The notes under the pieces were generated by a model, which worked only from the letters and a program-made list of their open reading frames with translations, searched no databases and was not told the DNA's origin. The position numbers and the translations under genes were made by a program. This document shows positions 61,771 through 64,000 of a DNA stretch of 64,000 bases, piece by piece; the first letter of the stretch is position 1; every line of letters begins with the position of its first letter. The stretch covers positions 124,001-188,000 of the forward strand of contig NZ_FSRG01000006.1 in assembly GCF_900129975.1 (NCBI RefSeq), written 5' to 3'. The stretch is from Halodesulfovibrio marinisediminis DSM 17456. Its GTDB lineage: Bacteria; Desulfobacterota; Desulfovibrionia; Desulfovibrionales; Desulfovibrionaceae.

Positions 61771-62608
61771 CATACGCACAGAAGGCCTTGAGAACCTGAC
61801 AGCCGAACTGGATAAACTGCGTCAACTTATTCTGACACAGACAGACTCTGCCACGATATCTCAGGCTGATCAGCAGCTAGCGCTTACTCGAATTGTGCCC
61901 GGTATGACAATGGATACATGGAATAACTTGTCCGAAAGGTACGGTTTTTCCAACTGGCTCGCACTTGATCTGGATAGTTCAACATATTTCAATATTGCAA
62001 ACTTGCAAAAGATTATTGAAGACCTGACCGACAAGTCAGAACGCGACCCGTTAACCGGACTGTATAACAAGAAAGCCTTTGAACATAAGCTCACCATGGA
62101 GCTGCAAAGGGTTGAACGTAGCAATGGTCAATTAAGCCTTGCAATTATTGACCTTGATAATTTTAAAAACATTAATGACACCTATGGTCATAATTGTGGT
62201 GATGAGGTTATCAGAACACTAGCTGATCTGTTAGACGCATCCACCCGAGGATATGATCATGCGGCACGCATCGGTGGCGAGGAATTTGCACTCCTGTTAC
62301 CGGGTGCCGGTCCGCTCAGAGCAAAAGCTCTGATGGATAGACTCTGTTCGACATTTGCTGACACGTTTATAAAATGCACGGATGCTAGCATCCAGTGCAC
62401 TTTCTCCGCAGGTGTTGCCTCCCTCAAGGGACGTAACAAAGCAAAAGGTAAAGACCTTTTTGAAGTGGCGGACAAGGCTCTGTACCAGGCAAAAAATGCC
62501 GGTAAGAATCAGGTACGTGTCACCCGACAGCTCGTTGAGTTCGAATATGATCGATCCACCATGGTGCATTCTAACGAAAAACAATTCCTTTTTTCTGGAT
62601 CTAAATAA
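61730..62608 (+). CDS. GGDEF-domain protein (diguanylate cyclase)
   Basis: 292 residues from a GTG at 61730 overlapping the prfB 3' end by 41 bases; an alternative ATG at 61751 overlaps by 20. The N-terminal region (about 100 residues) is helical with no clear sensor domain. The GGDEF domain has DPLTGLYNKKAF, IIDLDNFKNINDTYGHNCGD and ARIGGEEFALLLP, with the active GGEEF and an RGYD inhibitory site five residues before it. It should make cyclic di-GMP. The tight overlap with prfB implies translational coupling. There is no ribosome-binding site of note. Confidence 0.9.
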   Translation: MISCFIYMQKRLHNIRTEGLENLTAELDKLRQLILTQTDSATISQADQQLALTRIVPGMTMDTWNNLSERYGFSNWLALDLDSSTYFNIANLQKIIEDLTDKSERDPLTGLYNKKAFEHKLTMELQRVERSNGQLSLAIIDLDNFKNINDTYGHNCGDEVIRTLADLLDASTRGYDHAARIGGEEFALLLPGAGPLRAKALMDRLCSTFADTFIKCTDASIQCTFSAGVASLKGRNKAKGKDLFEVADKALYQAKNAGKNQVRVTRQLVEFEYDRSTMVHSNEKQFLFSGSK

Positions 62609-62622
62609 GGCAGTTACCCCGT

Positions 62623-63441
62623 ATGAAAGCCAAAAATACTCTCACCATTTCCATCCTAAGCGGCAAAGGCGGCGTGGGGAAAACCAACATAGCTCTGAAC
62701 CTTGGCTACTGCATGTACAGGGGCGGATTCCCCGTCATGCTAATGGACTGTGATTTGGGACTTGCCAACCTTGATGTTCTGCTTGGCGTTACTCCAGATG
62801 TCAATATGCAGAGTCTATTAGACACAGATACTCCAGCAGAAGAAGTCGCATACCCTATTGAACCAGACGGCTTCGACTTTCTCCCAGCTGCTTCCGGCGT
62901 ACCTGAGCTCGTTGAAATGGACAGCGACCTGCGCAACTTACTCTTCCAGCGCCTTGATCCACTCTTCAGCAACTATGAATACCTGTTAATGGATCTTGGT
63001 GCAGGCATTACACCTACAGTACTTGCCTTTGCAGCTATGACACGTATCCGTATCGTAGTTGTAACACCGGAGCCTACCTCTCTTACAGACAGCTACGCCC
63101 TTATGAAGGTTCTTTCCACACAGCACAATGTGAAAGACTTTTATATCATTGTAAACCAAGCTGAAGACAAAGCCGAAGAAACAAGCACATACAACAGGCT
63201 TGCAACAGCTTGTGAACGCTTCCTCGGCTTTACTCCTGAGTTTCTCGGCGGCATTGCTCAGGATAAGATGGTGCCTGAATCTGTCCGAAAACAGGTTCCA
63301 TTGATGAAAAATGCTCCTAACAGCCGCGCTGCAAAAGACATCTTTGCTATTGCAGTAAAGTTGCAGAAAATCAAAAAGAGCATGTTAGAAGACATTTCTA
63401 AATCAATTTTTACAAAAAGTACGAGTGATCTCAGCAATTAA
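62623..63441 (+). CDS. MinD/ParA-family ATPase (FlhG-like candidate)
   Basis: 272 residues. The deviant Walker A is SILSGKGGVGKTNIALNLG, then MDCDLGLANLDVLLG and the Walker B/switch region EYLLMDLGAGITPTVLAF. VVTPEPTSLTDSYALMKVLS, together with the later NQAEDKAEE, is more FlhG/FleN-like than MinD-like, and the C-terminus ends in a possible amphipathic helix (KKSMLEDISKSIFTK). Such ATPases set flagellar number or position. It starts 14 bases after the GGDEF gene. Flagellar FlhF is not in the window, so the role is inferred. Confidence 0.85.
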   Translation: MKAKNTLTISILSGKGGVGKTNIALNLGYCMYRGGFPVMLMDCDLGLANLDVLLGVTPDVNMQSLLDTDTPAEEVAYPIEPDGFDFLPAASGVPELVEMDSDLRNLLFQRLDPLFSNYEYLLMDLGAGITPTVLAFAAMTRIRIVVVTPEPTSLTDSYALMKVLSTQHNVKDFYIIVNQAEDKAEETSTYNRLATACERFLGFTPEFLGGIAQDKMVPESVRKQVPLMKNAPNSRAAKDIFAIAVKLQKIKKSMLEDISKSIFTKSTSDLSN

Positions 63442-63559
63442 CTCTTGAATATTTAAACAGTTTGCGTCATAATAAATTAATTCAAGCAGATAGAAAGTAC
63501 CTACTTACATAAACATAAATCCAGAACATCTACGCTGCATCGTGCAGTGGGAGTTGACA

Positions 63560-63835
63560 ATGAACAAAAGCGAACTGATTAAAACTTTGTCTGAAGATAA
63601 CAACATTGCTATTGAAGAAGCAACCATGATGGTTAACGTCTTTGTAGATAGCATGAAAGATGCGCTTACCGAAGGCAACCGCGTTGAAATTCGTGGTTTC
63701 GGCAGCTTTAAAATGAAAGAATACGAAGGTTACACCGGTCGTAACCCAAAAACCGGTGAAATCGTAACCGTTCATCCTAAGCATCTTCCGTTCTTCCGCG
63801 CAGGCAAAGAACTTAAAGAGTTTTTGAACAGCTAA
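63560..63835 (+). CDS. HU/IHF-family DNA-binding protein
   Basis: 91 residues from the ATG at 63560 (MNKSELIKTLSEDNN), with GGGAG 6-7 bases upstream. A longer frame starts at 63542 but is not supported. The features are VEIRGFGSFKMKEY and the minor-groove arm GRNPKTGEIVTV. HU and IHF cannot be told apart with certainty here. It is a DNA-bending architectural protein, monocistronic, with a UUCG-capped terminator. Confidence 0.95.
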   Translation: MNKSELIKTLSEDNNIAIEEATMMVNVFVDSMKDALTEGNRVEIRGFGSFKMKEYEGYTGRNPKTGEIVTVHPKHLPFFRAGKELKEFLNS

Positions 63836-63856
63836 GCCTGTTTTACATATCTCTAC

Positions 63857-63884
63857 GAAAGCGCAGGTTTCGACCTGCGCTTTC
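63857..63884 (+). terminator. Terminator of the HU/IHF gene
   Basis: A perfect 12-bp stem (63857-63868 with 63873-63884) with a TTCG tetraloop, but only a short T-rich tail. Confidence 0.8.
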
Positions 63885-63910
63885 CTCTTATCTACTGAAC
63901 ATTGTTCACT

Positions 63911-63947
63911 AAAAAGCCGCATCACCTCATAGGAGGTGATGCGGCTT
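63911..63947 (-). terminator. Strong hairpin, minus-strand terminator shape
   Basis: A perfect 15-bp stem (63914-63928 with 63933-63947), loop ATAG. The A-run 63911-63915 is a T-run on the minus strand. It implies a minus-strand gene just beyond the right edge. Confidence 0.75.
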
Positions 63948-64000
63948 GCGTTTGTGCTCTTTTTTGCCGCCCTACTATCCCTATCCAAAACTTCTCGTCC

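Noticed and set aside
1-64000. CRISPR arrays, transposases, phage genes, tRNA/rRNA
   Set aside because: None seen on either strand after reading the window; the dispersed repeats are intergenic hairpins, not CRISPR (no regular spacing).

Overview
The window reads as a chromosomal segment of a marine sulfate-reducing bacterium of the Desulfovibrionales, most like Halodesulfovibrio/Desulfovibrio. This is inferred from a PxxKW cysteine-rich protein, a cytochrome c553, LUD-type lactate-oxidation genes, a five-gene split glutamate synthase with its own ferredoxin, a dispersed intergenic hairpin repeat of a type I associate with Desulfovibrio genomes, and moderate G+C. I see no phage, transposase, CRISPR array, tRNA or rRNA. 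Nearly all genes are housekeeping or metabolic.

Layout. 1-12.8 kb: the 5' part of an AsmA-like gene running off the left edge, a D-2-hydroxyacid dehydrogenase, a YbaK-type deacylase, thiC, a coiled-coil membrane protein, an uncharacterised radical SAM protein, a MATE exporter, a GNAT acetyltransferase and small membrane or DUF proteins. Six copies of the intergenic repeat lie among them. 13.2-16.1 kb: lutA-lutB-lutC on the minus strand. 16.2-31 kb: marC, a 5'-truncated TraF-like beta-barrel gene, a lipase-like hydrolase, a diguanylate cyclase, a queuosine-precursor transporter, a large autotransporter, two tandem pentapeptide-repeat paralogues, a zinc-ribbon membrane protein and a chemotaxis receptor. 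31-36.4 kb: mgtE diverging from nadC-nadA-nadB (de novo NAD synthesis). 36.7-39.9 kb: cytochrome c553, SCO, heme O synthase and a DUF4079-like b-type protein, with no oxidase subunits. 40-43.2 kb: yajC-secD-secF.

44.6-49.7 kb holds the split glutamate synthase operon: FMN/Fe-S core, ferredoxin, FAD oxidoreductase, glutaminase domain and GXGXG domain. 50-54.4 kb: a carboxylesterase, an MTA/SAH-type deaminase, the PxxKW protein and an M20 hydrolase. 54.8-63.8 kb: mnmG, a PilZ protein, a CorC-like CBS protein, then a tightly packed lnt-prfB-GGDEF-MinD/ParA set and an HU/IHF protein. prfB needs a programmed +1 frameshift, so its N-terminal part is not in the same open frame as the rest. Cyclic-di-GMP appears three times (two GGDEF proteins and one PilZ protein).

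The most interesting unexplained signals are the modular intergenic repeat family, which mostly sits at gene 3' ends in the gene's orientation, the oxidase-assembly cluster without an oxidase, a possible structured leader before the glutamate synthase operon, and the duplicated pentapeptide-repeat genes. Several starts were moved from the longest frame to a ribosome-binding-site-supported codon, including TTG starts. All functional calls rest on recognition of motifs by reading; no database search was run.
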